Positions 11,050 to 20,370 of a stretch of DNA of 64,000 nt are shown here, one piece after another. Below the pieces are notes generated by a model that worked only from the letters and a program-made list of their open reading frames with translations, searched no databases and was not told where the DNA came from. The position numbers and the translations under genes are program-made. Position 1 is the first letter of the stretch; the number at the start of each line of letters is the position of its first letter. The stretch is from Bisporella sp. PMI_857 (lineage: Eukaryota > Ascomycota > Leotiomycetes > Helotiales > Helotiaceae), in assembly GCA_021307315.1 (NCBI GenBank), contig JAJSPD010000021.1:558001-622000 (forward strand), read 5' to 3'.

Positions 11050-13369
11050 TGGTCGGTGTCTAAAAAGGGCGTTTACCTCTGTCGCAACATCATCGCCGCC
11101 TTCACCCGAACGAAGCACAGTCACAACGATATCGCGACGGCAGGCAGATAATTCTCCTGCTCGAGCTGCAACAACAAAAAGACGGGGCCTTCGCGCAACG
11201 AACGAGAGCATGCAATCAACAGCTGGTCCTCGACTGTATGAGCAGCAGATACCATCCTTTATGACGGTGTATGACATGGATTTGAGTACAATAGAAAGTC
11301 CCGGGGTTGACCCTCCTACGAAGACACTGATACCCACGTACATAACTCATCAACCCTTCGACCAGCCTCATAATCAGAAAGAACATGTTTCGTTAGACGC
11401 GCAACTCCACTCTCACCAACATCGTGAAAGCACGTCTACGCAAGCGTCGGACTCAACCGACTCTTCACCTACCACGACAATCTCTACGGCAGATTCATCA
11501 ACGCTAACGGATCCTTCACCTAGCTCCTCCCCCGAGTCTCCAATCACCCTTGTTCCTTTGTCTTCGTTTTCGGCGTCGACATTTGGGCTAGACAATTTTC
11601 AGAGCCTGAAAATGGTAGACAGCACGCCTATACGTCTTCCATTGAACGACGAAAGACCTATGACATCTCCAGGGCCACGAAAAGCGAAAAATCCAAAAAG
11701 TTTAGCTCTTAATCTGAATTTAAATGTAGAGAGCGCTCAATCGTCCGAACCATCCTCGCCGTCCTTCATCAAGCCGCCAGCACTTAAAGGGAGGAGGAAG
11801 CCCAGTCTACTTAGTTTGAATACTGGCGCGGCAAATCAGCAAAATTTAAATCTGGGAGGTCTGGCATCTCCGGGAATCCCAACTATGTTACAACGCCGAA
11901 GCTTGAAGCATTCTATCTCTTCTCCACAGATGCTGAGTACGCCCGGGTTTGGCCCTGCCGGCGGCATGACGCTTGGGGATAGAAACCCGCCCAGACTCCT
12001 TGGTATTTCACGACTTAATAATTCTAATTTGGGCGCCAACACCTTCACCATCAATGAGGACGGAGATCATGAACCAAGTACTGGGCCGCAGATGGCCACA
12101 AGAGTTCCTGGAGCTTCGGTTGGAGGCGACTCATTCGACCGACCGCACTCGGGCGAGGACGCTAAATCACCATCCTACCCGGAAGGACCGATTTTAATGC
12201 ACGAGCCAAGCGTACATCTTTATCTTGAGCCGAAACTTGAAGAAGCAATGCAGTTTGATGTTGTAATCAACGTAGCGAGGGAGGTTAAGAATCCTTTCAA
12301 AGAGATGGACAAACAGGATTCGAAAGACACGCCTTCAACGGCGTCATCCGATTCAAAAACAATAATCCCGGAACCTGATACGGCGGCATCGTTAATGTCG
12401 TTTCGAACAGCATTCGAAGTTCAACCACCAGGATCGACTGAATCATCTCCTACAACTCCAAAGCCTACGCCTGAAAGGAAGATTCCTGAATATATTCACG
12501 TGCCATGGGACCACAACACAGACGTCAAGGACGAGTTATGGGATCTTTGCCAAACCATTGAAGCTAGAGTAAAGGCGGGTAAACGAGTGCTTGTTCATTG
12601 CCAACAAGGTGCTAGCAGGTCGGCAACATTAATTATAGCTTACGGGATGTATATCAACCAGGACCTGACGGCGAATGAATCATATACGCGAGCTCAAGCA
12701 AAGTCACGCTGGGTGAATCCGAATATGTCGCTCCTGTTTTCGCTCAACGACTTCAAGAAGTTGATAGAGAAGAAGAAGGCAGAGAAAAACGTTTGGAAAA
12801 CTCAAGGAAAGCATCGACCGACGTTATCTGTGGATGAAACCCTCGAACTACCAACTCCAAATCGTGCCCGAGGGAACTCTACTCCCAGTTCAACCGCTCG
12901 AGACAATGCATTGGCAAGCAGGGATGACAACAAGCAAAACACTTCCGTTAGTGATACAACTATTCGACGGCTAGCAGATTTTGATTTTGGCTTTGGTGAT
13001 TCACCTTCGTCCAGTGAAAAGAAGGTGCCTAACCAACCAGACACTGCTGAGACGTCTAAGGACACAGTTCACGAGCCAGTGATGGAAGTTGAGCCACATC
13101 ATTCTAGTTCCATGGATTGGGAAGAACTGATGTCCCCTCGGGTTGCTGAAATGACGGACAACCCCCTTGAACGAGCTTTCTCCCGCAGCTTCGGTTCAAG
13201 CTCGGCAGACCAACCATCCACACCCAACCTCTTCTCTCCACGCGCTGTTGAATATCCTCGATCATCCTTCTTCGCTACCCTACAAAGCGCTCTTCCCTCC
13301 GAGGACCCTCGGAGTCCTCCAACGAGAGGAGAAGCTCCCATCACGCGATCCATTGACGATTTCCTTTAA
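11018..13369 (+). CDS. Dual-specificity phosphatase, MAP-kinase phosphatase-like
   Basis: Single exon, 783 residues from the ATG at 11018. The C-terminal half has the DSP fold: an entry strand with LEPKLEEAMQFDVVINVA, a general-acid loop HVPWDHNTD (Asp498), and the P-loop HCQQGASRS with nucleophile Cys528 and Arg534. After it comes the YNRAQ/SPNM-type helix region (ARAQAKSRWVNPNMSLLF), the arrangement seen in yeast Msg5 and fission-yeast Pmp1, which dephosphorylate cell-integrity MAP kinases. About 70 residues are inserted between the first strand and the acid loop. The N-terminal 200-300 residues are disordered; GRRKPSLLSL fits a basic-hydrophobic MAPK docking motif. A uORF overlaps this start. 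Ortholog naming (Msg5/Pmp1) is inference; the catalytic class is firm. Confidence 0.93.
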   Translation: MIVPSTLHNANGRCLKRAFTSVATSSPPSPERSTVTTISRRQADNSPARAATTKRRGLRATNESMQSTAGPRLYEQQIPSFMTVYDMDLSTIESPGVDPPTKTLIPTYITHQPFDQPHNQKEHVSLDAQLHSHQHRESTSTQASDSTDSSPTTTISTADSSTLTDPSPSSSPESPITLVPLSSFSASTFGLDNFQSLKMVDSTPIRLPLNDERPMTSPGPRKAKNPKSLALNLNLNVESAQSSEPSSPSFIKPPALKGRRKPSLLSLNTGAANQQNLNLGGLASPGIPTMLQRRSLKHSISSPQMLSTPGFGPAGGMTLGDRNPPRLLGISRLNNSNLGANTFTINEDGDHEPSTGPQMATRVPGASVGGDSFDRPHSGEDAKSPSYPEGPILMHEPSVHLYLEPKLEEAMQFDVVINVAREVKNPFKEMDKQDSKDTPSTASSDSKTIIPEPDTAASLMSFRTAFEVQPPGSTESSPTTPKPTPERKIPEYIHVPWDHNTDVKDELWDLCQTIEARVKAGKRVLVHCQQGASRSATLIIAYGMYINQDLTANESYTRAQAKSRWVNPNMSLLFSLNDFKKLIEKKKAEKNVWKTQGKHRPTLSVDETLELPTPNRARGNSTPSSTARDNALASRDDNKQNTSVSDTTIRRLADFDFGFGDSPSSSEKKVPNQPDTAETSKDTVHEPVMEVEPHHSSSMDWEELMSPRVAEMTDNPLERAFSRSFGSSSADQPSTPNLFSPRAVEYPRSSFFATLQSALPSEDPRSPPTRGEAPITRSIDDFL

Positions 13370-14156
13370 AAGCAAAGAAGTATCATTGGAATACCACCCC
13401 GAAATAAAGATAATGCCCATCATGTCATATCAAATATACCACATACCATTTAAGGTTTGGCGTTAGAAGCAAAGCACGCAGTCACGAAGGACAGGACGGC
13501 GATCATGGAGTTGCATAAGTGGCGTTCCCTGGCAGGCTCGGAAACCGAGCCGCCTTGTAAAATGTAATGACTAGCATTGAAGCGATGTTCCTTCAATCGA
13601 AACAGATGAATACCCAAATATACACCTGCTTAGTTTGTGACCCTTGCAATGCTATATGGACGAGCTTTTATTGTTGTCTTTGAAGAACTGGAGTCTTGTT
13701 CGTAGTGAATGTTTGGTCCATCTTGTTAGTAGACGCCATATGAGTATGTATTTACAGATTTCCTATGTCTTACATATTGACTCGTCAGCCTGTCGCCACC
13801 TCCCAACATACAAATTTGTAACCGGGTGTGCTCGAGCGAGAGAAGTCAGCCAAGGAAGAAGTTGCCTTGTAATCTAGACATGTCTTCACATTAGCCCTCT
13901 CGTGCCCATACTAATCCAATCTGCTCGTTTTCCTTAGCGGACCTGACATGCGTCTGCCATTCCAATCCAAAAAAAAAAGAAGTAAAATTCTATATCATTC
14001 ACGCACACCCAAGACTTCTCTAGATATATATCTCTTGTTATTCTTCGTCTGAAAACGCCGCTGATGCCATGCCCACCCCCGTCACGAAACGCCCTTCTCT
14101 CTATTTCATATTTACACTCGAATCCAAATCTTTTTACTTCCTATTTACAGGTCGGC
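13370..14156. other. Intergenic between convergent genes
   Basis: 3' flanks of the phosphatase (plus) and HUT1 (minus). I see no gene or structured RNA. Confidence 0.6.
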
Positions 14157-15542
14157 TTAAAGCTCCTTCGTCTCAGGCTTGGTTTTGGCTTGCTCCTTCG
14201 CCGCCTTCTCGCGCCTCGTAATCAGCGCCTCGGCGCCGATACCGCCGAATACCAGGCCCACGCCAGCCCATTGCTTGAGGCCGAGCGAGTGGCCGAACCA
14301 GACCACGGAGAGGATCATAGTTAGCATCTTCCTCGTGACGGTGATGGTGACGAGGAGGAGGGAGGAGAATGTTGAAAGGGTGTAGACTGTTTGGGATTTT
14401 AGTTAGCTGTGTTGGAGATAGGGAGCTGGGGATAGGACTTACAGATGAAGACTTGTCCTATGGCTCCGCAGATCGAGAACCCGAGGACATCGTACCAGAC
14501 GCTTGGATGCCGGGACATGAAGCTTAGAGCGGCAGCTAATTCGCCGGAGGAAGAAGATATGTCCATTCCTAAGTACGAACCGATGCTGGTGTGCACGAGG
14601 TAGGGCGAGAGAAGGAGGTACGAGAGCGTGAGGAAGGTCATGATTAGATTGTTTGCGCACATCATCTGCGGCCCCTTATAGCTCTTATTCTTCTGGAAGA
14701 TCTGATCTTGCGTCGTATTCGTCAAGCCATCAAACAGCAGGTTCACCCCCAGTAATAGCAGACCCCAGACGACATTGCGGTCTGGGTTGGCGTGTGCCTT
14801 GGACTTTTTGTGGCCTTTGGCAGAGCCAGCATGGAGGGTGAAGACAGCGACGCCGGAGGTCACGGCGAGAACGACGAGGTACTTGTATACCGGATATCGC
14901 TTTCCGAAGAGTAGGACGTGCAGGAACATAACGGGCAGGAGCTTGCATGATTTGGCAAGGATGAACGTTATATAGTCTATATGCGCCAGCGAAGCGTATC
15001 CAAATGGCGAGGCGAGAGAGGAAGTGATAGCCACGAGGATCAATGGCAGAACGATGCCGCGATTGGGGAAGACGGGCGCTATTTGAGCGCCTTTCGGAGT
15101 GTCGAAGCGGAGGTAGAGATACCCGCTGATCGCAGCGAAGAGAGATTGCACAGTATTGAGGAAGACGGGAAATTTGAAGAGCTCGGGCGATTTCGCAGAG
15201 CCGTATGGCGTGGTTGTTAGACGTTCTTGAAGGACAGCCCATGTGAGACTATTCCGCTTGTTAGTTCTTGAGCTTCTTGTACAGAGATAAACCATACAAT
15301 GAACCATATATCCCTCCAGCAGCCATCAGGAACTGCAACACGCCTGCCTCCTTCCGCGCTTCGGGAACCATGCTCTTCAGGACTTCTACTTTCGTATGTT
15401 CTGCGGCCTTGCTACTCCCATTCGCAACCACCCTATCCAGATTGCGCACACTTCGACTCGGTGTGCCATTCTGATCTGCCTTGCTGTAGTATTCACTTGA
15501 CGGCTCTCTTCTTACCGGAGTAGCCTGCTTCGTTCGTGCCAT
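14157..15542 (-). CDS. HUT1: UDP-galactose transporter, HUT1/SLC35B1 type
   Basis: Multi-pass ER nucleotide-sugar transporter of the drug/metabolite transporter superfamily. Three exons: 15542-15298, 15248-14443, 14386-14157; introns of 49 and 56 bp with standard ends; 426 residues. The junctions restore GIYGSFLTWAVLQERL and GAIGQVFIFYTLSTF, both hallmarks of HUT1. Roughly ten hydrophobic segments lie between residue 65 and the C-terminus. The cytosolic tail is Lys-rich (AAKEQAKTKPETKEL), in keeping with ER residence. The N-terminus MARTKQATP resembles the histone H3 tail, probably by chance. It is divergent from coactosin, with 465 bp between starts. Confidence 0.95.
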
Positions 15543-16007
15543 TGCGAGATCAATTGAATATGAAAAGAGACTCAGAACCAAAAAAGATTGAAAATGCGCA
15601 GAATAGTGAAGCAAAGATTACGAACTACAGAAAAGATGATTTGGCCTGATGAAGCATAGAAATAAGTTTGGTAGCTGCCATCTGGCTTCTAGATCAGCCG
15701 CGCCGTGCCTGATTGGATGCAGGGCAGACTGGGGGGCGGGAAGGCTGAGACGGCTCAAATGGCGGGACGTCGAGGTGGGATGCGGTCAGGAACAAGCAAC
15801 CTCCTCCAGAGCCTCACTTGCAATCAACGTCTTCCTTGCGCTCACGCACTGGTACCCAAGGCCCAATTGGCACACGGTACCTGCTCCAGCGTCTGATATC
15901 TTAGCCTTACCTCTTTCCTGCTGCAGACTTTCCTGACCTCATACGCTCGACTCCCTCGGAACACCCCCCCACCAACCAGAACCCTACGTCCTTCCCAAAG
16001 CACCGTC
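15543..16007. promoter_or_regulatory. Divergent promoter region HUT1 / coactosin
   Basis: 465 bp between the two ATGs; it must hold both promoters. The coactosin side is C-rich just before its ATG. No specific site can be named. Confidence 0.5.
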
Positions 16008-16448
16008 ATGTCCAACGCCTCCTCCCCCGAGATCCTCGCGGCGTATGATGCCGTCCGCTCCGATAAGGACCCCACAAACTGGTTGATCATCTCCTACGCG
16101 GCTGCAACAGGCGACGCCCTCACGCTTTCCTCGACAGGGGAAGGGGGCCTCGCCGAGCTCGCCGAGAAGCTCGACGACTCGCAGGCCCAGTACGCCTACG
16201 CCCGCGTCGAATACGCGAACGACACGGAGAGCAAACGGGTAAAGTTCGTGCTGATCATCTGGATCGGCGAGAAAACAAAGGTGATGCGCAAGGCGAAGGT
16301 GTCGATACAGAGCGGCGAGGTCAAGAAGGTGCTGAATCACCATAGCATCCAGGTTGATGCACGGGATAAGGGGGATTTGAAAGAGAGCGATATTGTGGTG
16401 CGGTTGCGGAAGGCAGGTGGTGCGGATTATAATGGAGGAAGGGGTTAG
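16008..16448 (+). CDS. Coactosin-like ADF-H actin-binding protein
   Basis: Intronless, 146 residues, the normal length for coactosin. It is a single ADF-homology domain: an N-terminal helix (SSPEILAAYDAVRSD), WLIISYAA, then YARVEYANDTESKRVKFVLIIWIGE with the actin-contacting basic strand KTKVMRKAKVS, and the long helix region GEVKKVLNHHSIQVDA. Coactosins bind F-actin and oppose capping. The ATG at 16008 lies directly before the domain. Ends in a Gly-rich NGGRG. Confidence 0.95.
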   Translation: MSNASSPEILAAYDAVRSDKDPTNWLIISYAAATGDALTLSSTGEGGLAELAEKLDDSQAQYAYARVEYANDTESKRVKFVLIIWIGEKTKVMRKAKVSIQSGEVKKVLNHHSIQVDARDKGDLKESDIVVRLRKAGGADYNGGRG

Positions 16449-17495
16449 GAAGCATCAGGAGAGGCGTGGACAAAATGGAGCAAAAGGGGAGAAGTGGTTT
16501 TGCAGCCTGGCGGAGGGTGGTCTGTCGGTTCAATGGTATGTTCAAAGAAGTCAAGGAGATGCACATAGACATTGGTCCATACACTATCTATATAGAAGCT
16601 TCTATATTCTTAGAAAAGCTCTTGAAGTTGGTTCAATCTCTCTCGGCGTGCTGCTCATTTGAGCCTTATAGCTACTTTTATTGACCCATGCCGCTGCTGC
16701 GATTTGCGCCTGCTATGTCACAAGAAGACAGAACTCTCTCAAATTGAGAACAGGGATTAATAAACTGAGGGAAGCGTATCCCGAAGACCTAGATATCAGG
16801 ATTTTTTTTATTCGAAGGCTGAAGAGTTACAAGGGCATATAACAATCACATGCAAGCTAAAACCTGTCTTTTGTGATCTCATAGTAATTGGCCTATTCTA
16901 TGCTAAATAGCTCCCCTAACATCACCAGGTGATCTGGAGACGTGTCAACGAGGAAATTGCTATACGGAAAGCGCCAAATGATGAGTCGGATGGGGCCAGA
17001 ATAGTCGGGGCAGAGAGCGAGTTTAAGAGAAGCCTCGACGGAGTTGAGTGTTGTGTTGAGAAAGAGCTTGATGTGGTTCAGGGCTTAGGAGAATTATCTT
17101 AGTCATAGACGCATGATTGAGATTAGGACGGTTCTCGTAGGTACGGAAGGACAGTCGGTAGGCAGAGAATCGAGACAGTAGGTCGGTATCTCGAGTTGTC
17201 GAATGTCAAGGCGAGTATCTGGATCGAGGATGATAACGGATGGAGCAACCCAGGTGCACCATGCGGGTATGACCGTAAATTCGTAAAGCCGGGCCGTAAC
17301 AAAAAGGAGAGTGAAATAACAAATAAGCCTGAGGTACTTTTGGAGAAAGAAAATTCATCGACCAATTAAAGGGGAATCATCGCAGATGTCCAGATCCGTC
17401 GCAAAATCAGCCTCGCGGCAAGTCAAATCTGGAAAACCTAGATAAAGCTTGCCCGCACGAAAGAAAACCTGAATGACGCCAGCAATACTGGAGAC
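16449..17495. other. Intergenic between convergent genes
   Basis: About 1 kb of 3' flank of coactosin (plus) and of the KH protein (minus). Nothing recognisable. Confidence 0.6.
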
Positions 17496-18711
17496 TTAAT
17501 CCTGGGGAGAGCCACTGGTTCGGCGCATCTTCTCAGCCTCGAGATTCTCGTAAAGCATGAAGAGAGCCTTTTCATTAGCCTCGGCACTACCAGTGATGGT
17601 GAACATGCGTTCTCCAGTATCATCATGGGGTGCTAGGTACATGTTAGCTTTGACTCTACGATATGACGGAGACTCAAAACTTACCCTTAGCAATTGAGAT
17701 GCGAGCACCAGAATCGGTACGAATCTGGCTAATCTTTGCTCCCGCACGACCGATAATACATCCAACCATGTCTGATGGAATACTGATGTTCTGGGTCTGA
17801 AGCTCATTTCCATCTTGATCATGAGTTGGAGGACCACGTTGAGCAGCATCAGAATCAGAGCGACGGTTATTGTACTGCAGCTGGCGCGGGGCACCCTCGC
17901 TGAAGTCGGCTCCATTGCCAGTGCGGGTAACACGAGGGTTGTTATATTCCCGGTGTCCACCTTGCCCAAAGCCTCCTGATCCGCTGCCGCCACTTTGAGT
18001 GCGAACGACTGGATTGTAAAGGACAGTGCCTGTTCCACGCTGCCAGTCATCCACCAAGCATTTGCAGATCTCCCAAACAGCCTTTTGAATGCCTTCCGGT
18101 CCACCTTGCACCTCAACTACACGCTCAGTAGATTGGGGGAGCATCTCCTTCTGGGCAACCATGCGAACTCCCGACACGTCTTGAATGTGCTTGATTTTGA
18201 GACCTTGTCTCCCAATAATCGTGCCCATCTGGTTGTGTGAGATCAAAAGCTTGATAGCTAAATATATAGGTCAGCTAATAGTCCATGCTTGCTCATCAGG
18301 CTACTAAGACTTACAGTGAGTGCCGTTGTTAGTAGCGACACCGCCCATCCCAAGTTGTGGCGCACCTTCCATCAAAGCCTTTGCCACACTGGCATACGCC
18401 TTAGAGATAGCCTCACATCCACCAGCGATTGTGAGGACGCGATCATGAACACCTTGGACAACCTTACTAACACCAGCTTTGACACCAGTCTCATCACGAA
18501 GGTCTGCGACATTCTTGCCAGCCTTGCCAATGATCACCCCAGCTTCCTTGGATGACACGATGGCACGGAGAGTAAGTTGCGACTCAGCGTACTCCTCGTC
18601 CGTTTTTGGGAGAGGCAGGCCATCAGCTCCAAGACCCTCATCAGTGTTGAGGTTGTTGATCCCGTCATTGATCTCGTCAACGGGATCTCTGTGATCGATT
18701 TGAGAAGACAT
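17496..18711 (-). CDS. Triple KH-domain RNA-binding protein, Rnc1/Hek2/PCBP type
   Basis: Three exons: 18711-18315, 18257-17685, 17632-17496 (introns 57 and 52 bp), 368 residues. The junctions read NNGTHSIKLLIS and IAKGAPHDDTGE. Three KH domains each have an intact GXXG loop: VIIGKAGKN (about residue 57), TIIGRQGLK (about 145) and CIIGRAGAK (about 287). A Gly/Arg-rich linker separates KH2 and KH3. The order and spacing are those of fission-yeast Rnc1 and of the PCBP/hnRNP K group, which bind C/U-rich single-stranded RNA and control mRNA stability. The leader on the coding strand is strongly CU-rich and probably has its own intron. Exact orthology is inferred. Confidence 0.94.
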
Positions 18712-18806
18712 TCTGGAGGCAGCTGATTAGATATTATATGTCGTGACGCGGACACGTGGAATGATTTTCCGGTAGTTGTGAAAGAAGTTATGCTGAGAGA
18801 GATGTC

Positions 18807-18925
18807 TGCACGAATCACCATCAGTCTTTTTATGGCCCCACCATATGTCCAAGAATTAAAAGACAAACTTGATCGAGCTCCAGGCTTCTGCAGATATCAA
18901 TGTAGTGATAAAGGGTTAAACTTAC
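18807..18925 (-). other. Probable 5' UTR intron of the KH gene
   Basis: Minus strand GTAAGT at 18925 and GTGCAG ending at 18807, 119 bp, lying just upstream of the ATG at 18711. Predicted from splice signals only. Confidence 0.5.
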
Positions 18926-19056
18926 CGCTTTGGTGGAGCGAAAAATAGCTGTGCGGGCAGAGTTTTGAGGGTCTTCGGATTCTCGGCGGGGTACAGGTGG
19001 AAGATGGAGGGGAAAGAAATTGAGGTGTGAGCAGAGAGTGGGGGGGTTGAAAGGCG

Positions 19057-19127
19057 GGGAGGAGAGGGAGAGGGAGAGAGAGAAGAGAGAGAGAGAGAAG
19101 AGGGAAGAGGGAGAGAGAAGGGAAGGT
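19057..19127 (-). repeat. GA/CT low-complexity tract in the KH gene leader
   Basis: Purine-rich on the plus strand, hence CU-rich in the KH mRNA sense, mostly (GA)n with GGGA units. A second purine tract follows at about 19155-19195. Confidence 0.85.
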
Positions 19128-19199
19128 GAGGCGATGAGGAGGTGAATGTCTTCGGAGGAAGGGAAGGGAGAAGGAAAAGAAGAAGAAGAGAAGAATGAT

Positions 19200-20370
19200 A
19201 TCTATCTCTCTTGTCTCTTTTCAGTGGGTGGTGGTGGTTGATCAGGAGGAATCCACAACAGAAGTGAGAAAAAAAAAAGAAGGTAAATAAGGTCAAAGAG
19301 ACCCTAAAGCTATGGAAAAATTGTGGGGTATTCCGTCCGCTTGCGACTGCATTTTAAAGGCAGACCATAAAACCATGACCATGACTACAACCACCTCCCT
19401 CCGGGTGGCGGGCTGGATGACAAGAAATTTCATCGCAAACGGGCATCAATCAAATTACTACGGTAGACTGTTAACCATCATTCGGCCAATCCCACAGCTA
19501 CACATCAACCTCATTACTATATCATCTTTATTCCTTTCTTTCCCTTTTACTGATAATGTTTACCTCTCTCAAGCCCCAGATGGTAAGATAAAATACTTTT
19601 TTGTTCACAATAAACCCGCCCGTGCAGGCCCCATTGCATGATCCAAGCATAGTGTCACTCAAATCAGGCCATCGATTGGCACTCACCACCACTCCAGTTT
19701 GGTCAATGAGGCATAAATGCTTCCGCTACCCTCCGCGCCCACCAATGCCCCCTCGTGCTGCACAATTTCTGCATGAAAAATAAAAAATGGCATGTGGTGA
19801 TTTTCTTCCACTTCTGCATTTTTATTCGTTGCTCCGCTTTATCTTCAACCCATTTCTCAACAAATCAGAAGAGCGGTACCATGGAAATGACTTCAAATGG
19901 GGTAAGGAGGGGTGAGCAAATGGCAGTAGAAGCATCCATGGCAGATTGTCCCTTCGGAATAAAATTAACAAAGGTATGGAACACGCGCAGAAGAAATAAT
20001 TCGCAACATTATGTTCGGTGCAGCGTGATACATCGGGCTTCTTCTTCTTCTTCTAAGGCACCGTCGGGCTCTCACCCCGTCTACAGAGAGAGTCTACCAT
20101 AGTTGTCGTGAGGGGAGTGGCGTGGGGGATTGATGCAGGTGCAGCAGTCTTCATACCTATCATATTCGCTTCGCGCCGAGGTCATGCTGAGCTTTTGCAG
20201 TTGCCACTGATACCTCATCCAGCCACTGAAGCTCAGGAATCCAAGCTTCGTGGTTATCAGACCAGACGAGACTCAAAGAACGGATGTAGTGACCAGAGCA
20301 GTCCACGCAACAATGCCTAGAGTATTTGCTCTATCAGAGCATGTTGTGTTTTGTGATTTGACTGGTCATT
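19200..20370. other. Intergenic stretch, no supported gene
   Basis: Between the KH gene leader and the 3' end of the TBC gene. A short TTC repeat lies near 20040. No gene seen. Confidence 0.55.
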
